Source: Plutella xylostella
Lineage: Eukaryota > Arthropoda > Insecta > Lepidoptera > Plutellidae
Direction of reading: 5' to 3'
Assembly: GCF_932276165.1 (NCBI RefSeq)
Contig: NC_064005.1
Location: forward strand, 4,712,001 to 4,776,000
DNA: 64,000 nucleotides
In this document: piece after piece, positions 10,701-19,877 of the stretch
Layout of the letters: each line of letters begins with the position of its first letter
Position numbering within the stretch: the stretch's first letter is position 1
Notes under the pieces: generated by a model
The model's input: the letters and a program-made list of their open reading frames with translations, nothing else
Databases searched by the model: none
What the model was told of the DNA's origin: nothing
Translations under genes and position numbers: made by a program

Positions 10701-13087
10701 TCAGTATTTTTTAAAGAAATCTAAAGAAAAAAAATTGCCTCACTCAGTCGCCAAAGTTTATTTCTAAACGTTCTAAAATGTACTCGTCTATCCAGAAAAA
10801 TCTTTTTTTTTTGTTCGGAAGATATCATTTTCTATGCAAATCTATCACCACAATGTGTTTATACATTGTAGGTCGATAGGTACTATACACTGACTGCTCT
10901 TTTTGTTTTCTTTCATTCCTTGATGGGGCGGAAAACTACAGGAGCCCAGGGCGCGCAATCTTTAAATACGCCCCTGTGTGTCATTCAAGCAATTCATGAA
11001 TGAAATTGCTTAGGGGAGGTAATTGACAACATTTCAAATAAAATGCTCACCGATTTTATTTTATTTTCGACGAGATATCACAAATTTAGATGACCCGTAT
11101 TTTTTTATTTCTTAATATTTCTATGTTTTAATATATTTTTTTGATTTCAAAGTTCAAAATATTTTTAGTTTGAGTGACGTCACGTCGAGGCTTGGGATAA
11201 AAATATTTTCGTTGCCTGCCTAACCTAAAAAAAAAAAGTTGGATGACATTAACTTGACATGAACAAGGACCAATCAGCTTCAACTTCAACTTTATTTTGT
11301 GGCAAGGACCAATCACGTACTTTCGTCATTGACAAGGACACATAAAAGTGACAGACATTTGAGTGATGTTTGTCATTGTCATTGTCAAAGTGACATAACA
11401 TGTTTTTTTGTTGTTTATGTTTTAGAAGTAAAAGCCCGTTTAATTATTATGCCACATCGTGGTGTCACGAATGATAATTTAGATTTTTATGTTTTTCTCT
11501 GAAATAAATCAAAAGAAAAATCGGAAACATTTTTTTTTGTGAATATTAGAGCCATATCTCTAAATGGTTTTCGAATTTCAACTGTATAAAATTTTGAAAT
11601 GTTGTCAATTGTTTAATGGGTGGATAAGAGTGATAGGACTAACAAGCTTGATTTTTTTGTAACATTACTTTAAGTGATTGCTGCCCTTACCGATGATTAC
11701 ATCTGTTATAATTTATTATCATAGTTGATTGCATAAACTTTTATAACAAGAAAAAGATACATATTTGCAAAAAAAGGTCATTACATATTTATAACTGAAA
11801 TGGTGAAAGAAGGTATATGACAGTATGATTAGTAATCAACACACTTATGGCAAGCTTGGAAGGCTATATTGTATCTTCCTCTTAGAGGTATATTCCAATA
11901 AAATCATTGTCTACAACAGTCTACACTCTCCCCCCAGGTCCCGTAACGTGTTTCTCCGTGTGACGGACGTGCGCAAGTACTGCTACTACTCGAGCGTGAT
12001 CTGGTCGTGCGTGATCGTCATGACGGGCATGGCCATCTGCGCCCACTTCTTATTAGACACCAGCAACAACCCTTACAGGTAACTACTATTGACATTATTT
12101 GTGCTTCACATACTGTTGACTGAATTTACGTTGTTTATGTTGTATGATCGTATCGTGGAAAATTATGAAACAGTACACCAACCTGAAATGTATTTGCGTG
12201 TGTATGCATAATATCTTGACTTGATATGATGTCGCTTTTAGGATTACATAAGTTTGTAGTCTGTAACAATGTTGCCCCTGTTAGTTTATGTTTTATTTTA
12301 AATGTTCTAATTTACAGGAAAACAAGGACGCAGTTCTCGTCCTCGATACTGACCGATGACTACGAACAGGAGACCATTGGTATGTTTTTAGATATTTTAT
12401 ATTAATAACGCTAAATTTCGTACAGGAAAGGATTCAATAGCATCACACTTTTTTTCAGGTTGGCTCGGAATAGCAATATTCTTCACTCCAGTGGCTTTCA
12501 CAATCATATTCAACATATTCTTTTACGTAACTACTGTAAAAGTTATCAAGAGGATAAACATTTATGGACGAATACATTATAAACTAAAGGGATGGTATGT
12601 TTCTCCTGCAATTATTTTTAGATTTTTAAAATATACTTTACTGAGTTGTGGCGCTGCTATGGGGATGCCTATGTCCAGCAGTGGACGATTATGGGCTGAT
12701 GATGATGAAAGTATACTTTTATAAAACACTTTAATATTTATTTTTTAAATCGTAACGTCAATTATTAAGTTTCTTTTTTTAAACGAAAACTAGATAACTA
12801 ATCGGCTACCTTATACTTTCAGCTTCGACCTATTCCTGCAACTCTTCCTAATCCTGGCCATATGGTGGTTATTCCTTCTCCTCTCGTGGCTCCACTTCGA
12901 CGGGCTGGTCTACGCCTACATCGTGGTGAACCTGTTCCAGGGCGTGTTGATATTCTACGTGTGCGTGTTGCGTCAGTCACACGTCACGTTCCTGTTGCGT
13001 AAGAGCTGCTGCTACGCGGAGCCCGTGCCCACCGGCGAGTGGGGGGATGAGATGACGCACATGAATGGAGGCCCGTATGGATATTGA
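7795..13087 (+). CDS. Methuselah-like G-protein-coupled receptor (complete)
   Basis: Nine coding exons join in frame: 7795-7978, 8154-8289, 8373-8553, 8740-9037, 9228-9306, 11938-12078, 12318-12379, 12459-12594, 12823-13087 (493 codons plus TGA). All introns are GT-AG and phases agree. Residues 1-19 (MCVFPVLFALSLLCSPIGA) form a signal peptide. The ectodomain of about 180 residues has the Methuselah-type cysteines (NKCCEPNEL, DSRCRL, GKYCLDK, LVCVPE). Seven hydrophobic segments follow, e.g. INMILLLLVAIIYFVL (TM1, about 209-224), LYVSLLGVFFWLNSYGFYIW (TM3) and VNLFQGVLIFYVCVLR (TM7). The length resembles Drosophila Mthl5 as I recall it, but orthology is unproven. Role: plasma-membrane GPCR, ligand unknown. 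Introns are short except the fifth (9307-11937), which was enlarged by transposons. A MITE follows the stop by about 22 bases. Confidence 0.9.
9645..10640 (-). mobile_element. Jockey/CR1-type LINE fragment, interrupted
   Basis: Read on the minus strand, about 10640-10440 encodes LGVTLDRSLTYKTHCQN and related residues, and about 9975-9678 continues with WARSAHAR, NDTVRIVTGCLKPTPLYKVY and SIRRKVACSVEKGKQE. These are consecutive pieces of the C-terminal half of a LINE RT polyprotein, separated by the RTE insertion. Frameshifts are present. It is non-functional. Confidence 0.7.
9976..10437 (-). mobile_element. RTE-type LINE 3' end inserted into another LINE
   Basis: The minus strand from about 10436 reads SKIPIPQSQKTKVFNQCVLP, then MTYGAETWTLT, SERAMLGVSLMDRIRNEVIR and TKVTDIAVKICKLKW: the C-terminal part of RTE reverse transcriptase. 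It ends in the ATGATGAT tail typical of RTE copies. CATAT occurs at both ends (9975-9979 and 10434-10438) and could be the target duplication. Confidence 0.8.
10985..11937. other. Remaining intron 5 sequence, no gene seen
   Basis: AT-rich intron DNA of the second receptor gene. The word AAGGACCAATCA recurs near 11265 and 11305 and there is one TGACGTCA octamer at 11175-11182. No exon or complete element could be supported. Confidence 0.5.
12645..12715 (+). mobile_element. RTE LINE 3' tail fragment
   Basis: TGCCTATGTCCAGCAGTGGA followed by GGGCTGATGATGATGA is the standard 3' end of lepidopteran RTE copies. Fragment in intron 8 of the second receptor gene. Confidence 0.65.
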
Positions 13088-13108
13088 GAATGTAAGAAAG
13101 TAAGAATG

Positions 13109-13250
13109 TACAGTCAGCTGCATAAGTAGCTAAACACTTTTGAACCTTGTCAAACTAACTGCCTATTCATTCATTCAAACATTGACGATTTGTTTATGAT
13201 GTAGTTTGACGAGGCACAAAAGTGTATACCTACTTATGCAGGTGACTGTA
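13109..13250. mobile_element. MITE in the 3' UTR of the second receptor gene
   Basis: A 21-bp terminal inverted repeat, TACAGTCAGCTGCATAAGTA(G), matches the complement of the right end at all but one position. The length is 142 bp. If TA is the target duplication, the element proper begins CAGTCA, a Tc1/mariner-like arrangement. It starts about 22 bases after the stop codon and could fold into a hairpin in the mRNA. Confidence 0.75.
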
Positions 13251-14781
13251 TTTGCCCTTTCGTTGTGGACTCATTTGATTTCAAGTTTGACTGTTGTAAA
13301 CAATAATTGGCAGAGAAGATTTCATGAGAAAAATAATGTAAAATATGTAATTATGTCCCTATTTGCCACTAGCGTCGGATAAGTGACAAACTCATAAACT
13401 TTGCATAGCTTTAAAATGTCGAATAGCTTAACTTTAAAAGGGAAGATGAATAAGTACCGTGTCCACTATTTAAACAAAATGTTTTGTAACAATTTTTTCA
13501 CATCAAGTATGTTAAAAAGATTGTGTAACTGTGTACGAGAAATTGATGTTTATAAACCTATTTAGTATGTCTGAATGAAATATGTGATGGATTTATGAAT
13601 CAAGATGGTTATACATTTGTTACGTAACTGTAAGTCATTAACTTAGGTAGGACGTAGGAGTAACATATTAAAAACCTATACATACAAATTTTCTTAAATA
13701 TATCTTGTCTTTAGATATTCTGGTCACAAATCATTCTTCATCAGCCATTTTGAATAGTATTCGAATATAACATTACTTACTAAAATAAAATTAAGAACGA
13801 TGTGAAGCCGGTTGAATCTCGTAAATTAAGTAGACTTTAGAAGAAACCTTATGAATTTGCAGCCTTAAATGTTGACATTTGCCTTATGTATGCCTTACAC
13901 TGAGTGCCTTCAGTCAGTATTGTATAGTTACAGAATCCGCGAAGAACGCTTTAATAGCAGCTAGCTAATTAAAAAAACTACTATAATTAATGTGATAAAA
14001 TTATAAATTTTGAGTGCTCACAAAAGTTACTTAAATATTAACACTGCACGATTGAATCAATGGCACTTTTGGTTAGGAAAATTAAAATAAGATATTGGTA
14101 TTCAATGTATGCTACGAATTTTATACAAATGACATTATGCAAAGTATTTTTGAATTTATGATGTTGTGTGTTTTTAAAATTAAAATAGTTTTGCCTACGG
14201 AAGGGGCTTATCTTAAGTTACAATTGATTTATGCATTTATATTAAATTCTCATTAGGTACTTTTATATGCTTTTTCCGATTCAGTCCGTCCTTTCCCACA
14301 ATTTCTTCATTTATATGGCAGCTTTAGTTAGGTTAGTGATTATTTTAATTTAAATATACAAGCTCTCTTGCACTAACAATATAATTATCCCTTTTGTATC
14401 ACTTTTACAGTATAGCAGTATACCGAATTAATTTTATTTCTTGATGTATAAAATGTAATGTACCTATATCGACACAACACTAATGTGTAAACAAAAGCAT
14501 TTAACATATTGTAACATTATACCTGAATAAATACAAATAAGCGACCAAAGAAGACTTTTCTTCAGACTTCCCCATTCTAAGCGTGTATTGAGACAAAAGC
14601 TATTTGGGTGAGCAAATCCAATAGATTCATGCCGTTTATAAACCTGTCCATGTTCTGTGAACCCCAAACAGGTACCGTGTTCAGCAACTATCATTCCTGA
14701 CACCTAAATCACAAGAGCCACTGACTTCAACAACTGCGCCTACATTACACCTTGTCGCACAACTTACATCCCTAGCTTATA
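13251..14781. other. 3' UTR of second receptor gene and AT-rich spacer
   Basis: An AATAAA at 13784-13789 is a plausible polyadenylation signal for the second receptor gene. The rest is AT-rich and without supported exons. I looked here on the minus strand for the next Aquarius exon and did not find it. Confidence 0.45.
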
Positions 14782-14920
14782 GGCTGTTTTGACAGCATGC
14801 GGATTTTATCACGTACGCGGGATTGCCATACAAGTATTCATTGTAACGCGTAGAAAATGCACGCCAGACGTGGGAAAATGGTGCGACATCCCGGAAATCC
14901 GCAAGCTGTTAAAAACAGCC
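14782..14920. mobile_element. Inverted-repeat element beside an Aquarius exon
   Basis: The left end GGCTGTTTTGACAGCATGCG (continuing GATTT) pairs with the complement of GGAAATCCGCAAGCTG...AACAGCC at the right, about 24 of 27 positions matching. It is 139 bp, non-coding, and ends 24 bases from the 5' splice site of the last visible Aquarius exon. Confidence 0.65.
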
Positions 14921-14944
14921 AAACACCTAACAAGAGGCACTGAC

Positions 14945-17900
14945 CTGCGTGAACAGCTGTCCCTCGGGGCGGCGCGCCAACGCCGACAGCTGGCAGCGCA
15001 CCACCAGGTGGCAGTCGTCCAGCACCGTGTTGAAGAACCGCCGGGTAGGGAGGAGGGCTTCAAGGTCTATCATCAGCTCGAGGAAGCGCTCGCAGTATCT
15101 GAGGGGAATAGGGGATGGGTTATTGTTGGATTAGGTGTAAAACTAAATGAAGAAAAGTATGGTACGGCCGTTCCACTGTTTTTACTTGACTTGGCGTACA
15201 TGACAATTTTAATAATTTTACCCGACCTTCCATGTAGTTGTAAAGTAATGTAAAGGAACCGCGGGTTCTGTAGTTGCGAACGAGGCTACAAGGTGGCGCT
15301 GTTTATTACAAACAGCTTGACTTTAGTTCTAAACGTGGCCTCACGGGGGCACTGTTTTTAGTTACTTATAGAAACGGCCACGTTTAATCCGGATCGCAGT
15401 ACTGAGGCCCCAATTTATGCACAGTCTTCGTGAATGGGCGCTATGCGTCGCGATCTCTCATAATGTGGAACACCTACGAGTGAGACAAGGACACATACGC
15501 TACATCAAGCTTAACCCCTCACCTGACGACATGGACATCGACGTCACCTTCCTCCGGCACGGCGTCTAGAACTCCCATGAAGCGCACCATGAGCCGCTGC
15601 AGGTAGCGCCGCTCCCAGGTCAGCTGTTCCAGCTGCTCCGGCTTGTCCTTCTTCTGGATGGCCTTCCAGTACTTGCGCCATTTCGGGACAGCTTTGAACT
15701 CTTGGTTTCTGCGGCCTGGGGCGTGGAGATGCGGTTAATACATTGTGGGATTCCAATAAATAATAAATACCTAGTTATCAATATTTTTGGGAGCGAAAGT
15801 AGGTGTATTTTATAATAGAGTATTTTTGACGGGATAATTTATATGCAAAGAAATCTGGAGTAGTAGTTTTATTTGTAAATTTAAGACGAGGCTACAATAC
15901 CAGTTTATGGTATGAGCTTGACAAAAGTCACCTTACGTCGCCGGCGCTATGAAGACAGTGTATTGCGGGCCCTATGGCCAGTATTGGACGATTGTAAGTA
16001 TTATAGCAAAATTAGTCATTAGGTCAATACTAGTCATTACTGACCTTCTTGTAAACTGAGCCACATGCTGAGCGACACGGGCCTCTTAACCTGGTCTAGG
16101 TAAATCGTTGGTTGAATCAGAGCTAATGGATTCATTAATTCACTGTCTCATTCACTCACTGCTTCATTCACTCACCCTCCTGCAGGCTGAGCCACATGCT
16201 GAGCGACACGAGCCGTTTGACCGCTGTACAGGGCCAGGCACGGGGCGCTATTAAGACGTGACAAAAGTTCTCCGTTGCGCTCGCTCTTGAGGCTGCGCGA
16301 TGTGAGTGAGCGCGATGCAAAACTTTTGTCACGTCTTAAATGCGCTTCATTCACTCACCCTCCTGCAGGCTGAGCCACATGCTGAGCGACACGAGCCGCT
16401 TGACCTGGTCGCGGCACAGCGCCACCTCCATGCTGCCGAAGCAGTGGTTGAGGAACAGCAGCAGCGCCGTCTGCTCGCGCATGTTGCGGCTGCTGCTGTC
16501 TGAAGAGATGGTCGCCTTGAGGACTTGCTGGAAGAATGCGGGGTAGTGCTCCGGGTGCTTGAGGAAGGCCTGTGGATGATGGGAGATGTGGTTAATGAGT
16601 AGTTTTTGAAATAGTGTATGGTTTGTTCACTTCGAGTAGGCACTTCATTTCATCCTAGTTATAAATAAGCTACAAAAAAAACAACAGTAAAATTTTAATA
16701 GTGTAAATGGTATATTTGCATTGTTACACAGTCTTACACAGTAAGTTTTTAATGATTTTTTGAACTACCTTACCTACATCATCTATACTAACATTATAAA
16801 TAAGAAAGACTTGCTTATTTCTTATTTGTATTGAATTGAATGGGCAAAAATATTTTAAAGTACTATTATTATACTATTATACCCATTATTTTGCTAGCTT
16901 CCTACACTACCCTAAGGCCAAGTCAATGAGAAACTTGCACAGAACAGCGATCTATAATCTAGTAGAAATACAAAACATATTCCATAACAAAAAACAATCC
17001 CTCACCGTCCAAGCCTGCACACGCTCGCGGAACTTCTCATTAATCATCACAACGATGGACATCATGTGCGCGTGCGTCGCGCCGGCGCGGTAGTGCGGCC
17101 ACAGGTAGCCCTCCAGGTACTGTGAGAACTCCAGCATCATGATGCGACGCACTGAGAAACTGGGGGCGAAGGAGGGGTTAGTAAGAGAAAGAATTAAAAT
17201 GAATTAGCTGGGAAATTGGCTTATTTGTTAGCATATTATAATATAAATACCCAGTCTGCATCATGATGCGATGTACTGAGAAACTGGATACAATGTGGGG
17301 TTTTTGGGGGAAAGAAAAATATGCAACTGTTGGAAAATTACCTTTTTTGTAAGCATAGCAATATAAATACCCAATCAGCATCATGATTCGATGCACTGAG
17401 AAACTAGGCACGGGGGTGGGGTTATTGAGGGAAGGTATTAAAAATTAATTACAGTCCAACTATAAAGTCATGAAAACAAAGAGTGCGATTTTGCGAAGAC
17501 TTTTTATCATTGTCAGTTTATACTTGCATTTACAAAAATTTTAAAAATAAAAGGCCGATTTATAATGACTTTTTAAGTGCTTAATAGATCGATTAAATAT
17601 AGTCTTTAATAATAAGTTAGGATCTAATTCCGTTTTCAGGACTTTATAGTTGGACTGCACCTGTAAAATGGACTCATTTGTCAGCGTATAACATAAGTAT
17701 CATCATCAGCCTATAGCAGTCTACTGCTGGACGTAGGCCTCTCCCACAGCACACCACTGGATGCGATCACTAGCTTTCCGCATCCAATCATTAACAGCCA
17801 ACATAATCAGTCACCCCACCTAACATAAGAATGCCTGTAATATTTTACATTTAGACACAAGAAATTATGCTTGGCCTAAACTGGGATTCGAACCCAGGAC

Positions 17901-19501
17901 CTTAACTGTATTACTTATAACATTTAATATATTTGGATTAATTGGTATAAATAGTACCAAACAATATTTTTTTCTTTTTTTCATTCAAAAATTCAAGGCA
18001 AAAAAATAAAATATATAATAAAAACCATAAAATTAACATTTATTTCTGATAATACTTAGCAATAGCTAAGCTAAAAACTTTTATAAATGAGACACTCAAA
18101 GAGTCCTCAAACATCCCAAACTAATTTCTTAAAAACAAAAAGGTCAATGTCCTGAATCTATTAGGCTATTGACCTCTGCACATGCAATTGTTAAAATCAG
18201 TGAGGCTCTGAGTGCTGTGCTAACTGTTGCTGTATTAATTACAAAAACAAATACTGTGTTAAACTTACTTTGAGCCAAGGATTTCAGCTTGGTATATGGA
18301 CTCCACAATTGCAGCATCATAAGGTAGGTGGTTTTCCTTGGTCTGAGGGGACCAGTACTGGTTTGCAAGCTGCAAGAGACCATGTGGATTTTTTTAATGA
18401 TGTGCATAGATTTAATCTATTACCTTGTGCTTTGCAATACCAGATGGCTATAATGATTTTTGAATAAACTAGGTAGCTATACTCCCAATCAAGACTGATG
18501 AATCTAGTATGCTTGTGACCTACTGAATCTAGTATGTTATGTTGAGAAGCCTCCTTGAATCCTTTCATCTGAATTTAGTAGATTTATGATACATTTATTA
18601 ATTGTTGCTGTTTATCTAAAATACATATTTGTGTAGGTATTTGAGCAATCTGATACCCATAGCACAGGCTCTGTCTAGTAAGGGGTCAGATGGCTTAAGT
18701 CTGATTATGGGATTGAGCAGTTAATCATTTTCCTATTTCGGTTTATGGAAATTAAGGATTTCTTTTAAATTGAGTCTTAGTTGGCTTCAATGGAAAGAAA
18801 TATTATAAAAGATATAAATTATTTAAGCATATTCGTTTAAGAATTAGAGCAGGTTGTTCAATTGATGTGTTCTTTGAGAAAACTGTTACACAGCTGAACT
18901 GTAGGTTATTGCCACCATGACCATTGCATTCAGTCCTATCGAGTTATATTCTAGGCAACCATCTAGCCAATCTAGGAAAACCCCTTTGGACAAAGCAGTC
19001 ATCATCTCATGTATAATTACAGCACTATTCAGATACTATAGTGATATGAGCTTTCTACATTTCATTTTCTTGCTACAACTTCATACTTTATGATTATGGT
19101 TAAAACCCTCAACCAGAAGGAAGCACATACCATAATGTACAGTTACAGGCTATCTCTTTGTGTTAGTTAATTAAGAGTATGTATAATGATGATGAATAGC
19201 GTCGAATAATAAGAACAAACATTATGTTGTAGACACTATAAATGCAATGTGAGGTTAGTTTATTTTCATTATTATGAATTTCAAATCAATTTGAAAACTT
19301 ATGGGTTTAACTAAATGTACTTTTCGTAACAACATGATATTATATTGCTTGTAGTGGTGAAATACTTGTAATTATATAAAGAAAACATTATTATAACCTC
19401 TGTTTATAACTTACCTGAGTAATTCTATCAGAATTGATTTGCGATACTGTTGGTAATGGTATTTTTGGTTTATCCGGTGCTGGAGCCGTGTCAGTTTTCA
19501 T
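14945..19501 (-). CDS. AQR: Aquarius intron-binding spliceosomal factor, N-terminal 300 codons only
   Basis: Six minus-strand exons join in frame: 19501-19415, 18369-18269, 17159-17006, 16569-16359, 15715-15523, 15098-14945 (300 codons exactly, all GT-AG). The start codon is the first ATG. The protein begins MKTDTAPAPDKPKIPLPTVS and contains IMMLEFSQYLEGYLWPHY, MINEKFRERVQAWT, REQTALLLFLNHCFGSMEVA and YCERFLELMIDLEALLPTRR. These match human Aquarius from memory over its N-terminal ARM-like region, in order and spacing. Aquarius is an SF1 helicase of the intron-binding complex in spliceosomes and is about 1,400-1,500 residues long. The helicase half is absent here, although the last exon ends with a good donor (CAG|GTCAGT). 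Either the gene continues beyond position 1 through an intron containing both receptors, or this is a partial copy. Exon edges are duplicated in the neighbouring introns. Confidence 0.88.
16041..16410 (-). repeat. Partial tandem copies of an Aquarius exon end
   Basis: The 3' end and donor of the exon at 16359-16569 recur in intron 4. GCTGAGCCACATGCTGAGCG is present near 16187 and, with a diverged left edge, near 16060. The nearer copy keeps the donor sequence (ACTCACC on the plus strand). The farther copy has lost it. Confidence 0.8.
16251..16339. mobile_element. Hairpin MITE with perfect 19-bp arms
   Basis: TTAAGACGTGACAAAAGTT at 16251-16269 is exactly complementary to AACTTTTGTCACGTCTTAA at 16321-16339, with a loop of about 50 bases. 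The left flank (GGCACGGGGCGCT) plus the arm also matches, inverted, the element at 22599-22734, so both are one family. It lies between two copies of the duplicated exon end. Confidence 0.75.
17120..17410 (-). repeat. Tandem copies of an Aquarius exon start
   Basis: The 5' edge of the exon at 17006-17159, with its acceptor, recurs twice in intron 2 at a spacing of about 118 bp (around 17260 and 17380). On the minus strand the copies encode FSVHRIMM followed by GYLY, against FSVRRIMMLEF in the real exon. All three copies keep CAG-like acceptors, but the downstream exon sequence is missing from the extra copies. Confidence 0.8.
17700..17790 (-). mobile_element. RTE LINE 3' tail fragment
   Basis: ATCATCATCAGCC with CTACTGCTGGACGTAGGCCT is the RTE 3' end in reverse orientation, in an Aquarius intron. 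Confidence 0.6.
17874..17900 (-). repeat. tRNA-derived SINE fragment
   Basis: On the minus strand, CTGGGTTCGAATCCCAG forms a perfect 5-bp T-stem with a 7-base TTCGAAT loop (B-box). No acceptor, D or anticodon arm fits around it, so this is SINE debris and not a tRNA gene. Confidence 0.4.
17897..19414. other. Aquarius intron sequence
   Basis: Outside the exon at 18269-18369 this is AT-rich intron sequence. No further gene, tRNA or clear element was seen. Confidence 0.5.
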
Positions 19502-19877
19502 TTTTAATAATATTTAATATTTATTTCACAAAGTTATCAACTAAAAACAATTTCAGAAGCTAATGAAAACAAACGCCGTTTGATTTGACATTGATAATAT
19601 GACAGTTCCATCATGACAATGACAGTGACATTTACCGATGTCAGTTTTTTGGTTTTAACAGGATTCGTTCAGAAATGTATATTTTCATCGTTCCCTCAGA
19701 ATAATAACGACCGTTTTAGTAGTTTCAGTAAATTTCCAGAGATGTCGTATTGTGTTTTAAACTAGGCACTTTTAAACTAACCGAAAAATTACCATTTGCA
19801 ATCGCTTAGGCACCTCTATGTTGTTATGTACCGACAAAAGAAAACTATAATAAAAAAATCTTCTAATATTTTTCAGT
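19502..19877. promoter_or_regulatory. Divergent promoter region, Aquarius and zinc-finger gene
   Basis: The two start codons are 376 bases apart in opposite directions (19501 on the minus strand, 19878 on the plus strand). The interval has several TGACA/TGTCA words around 19585-19640 and no TATA box I can place. The plus-strand ATG sits one base after a good acceptor (CTAATATTTTTCAG), so the zinc-finger gene probably has a short 5' UTR intron in this interval. Confidence 0.55.

Larger units (their letters stand above)
9380..10976. mobile_element. hAT-like element with nested LINEs
   Basis: The ends are CAGGGGCGTATTTA and TAAATACGCCCCTG. The flanking 8-bp direct repeats are identical (TGTGTCAT at 9372-9379 and 10977-10984). 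CAGGG-type ends with an 8-bp TSD fit the hAT superfamily. No transposase was found; most of the interior is inserted LINE sequence. A roughly 50-bp imperfect direct repeat containing GAACCGGTGGAATAGT occurs near 9597-9645 and 10650-10700, around the LINE block. It lies within intron 5 of the second receptor. Confidence 0.8.

Noticed and set aside
14464..14703. 79-codon minus frame as the next Aquarius exon
   Set aside because: The sequence (MIVAEHGTCLGFTEHGQ and on) does not resemble the Aquarius region that should follow FTQ, and its flanks give no convincing splice pair.
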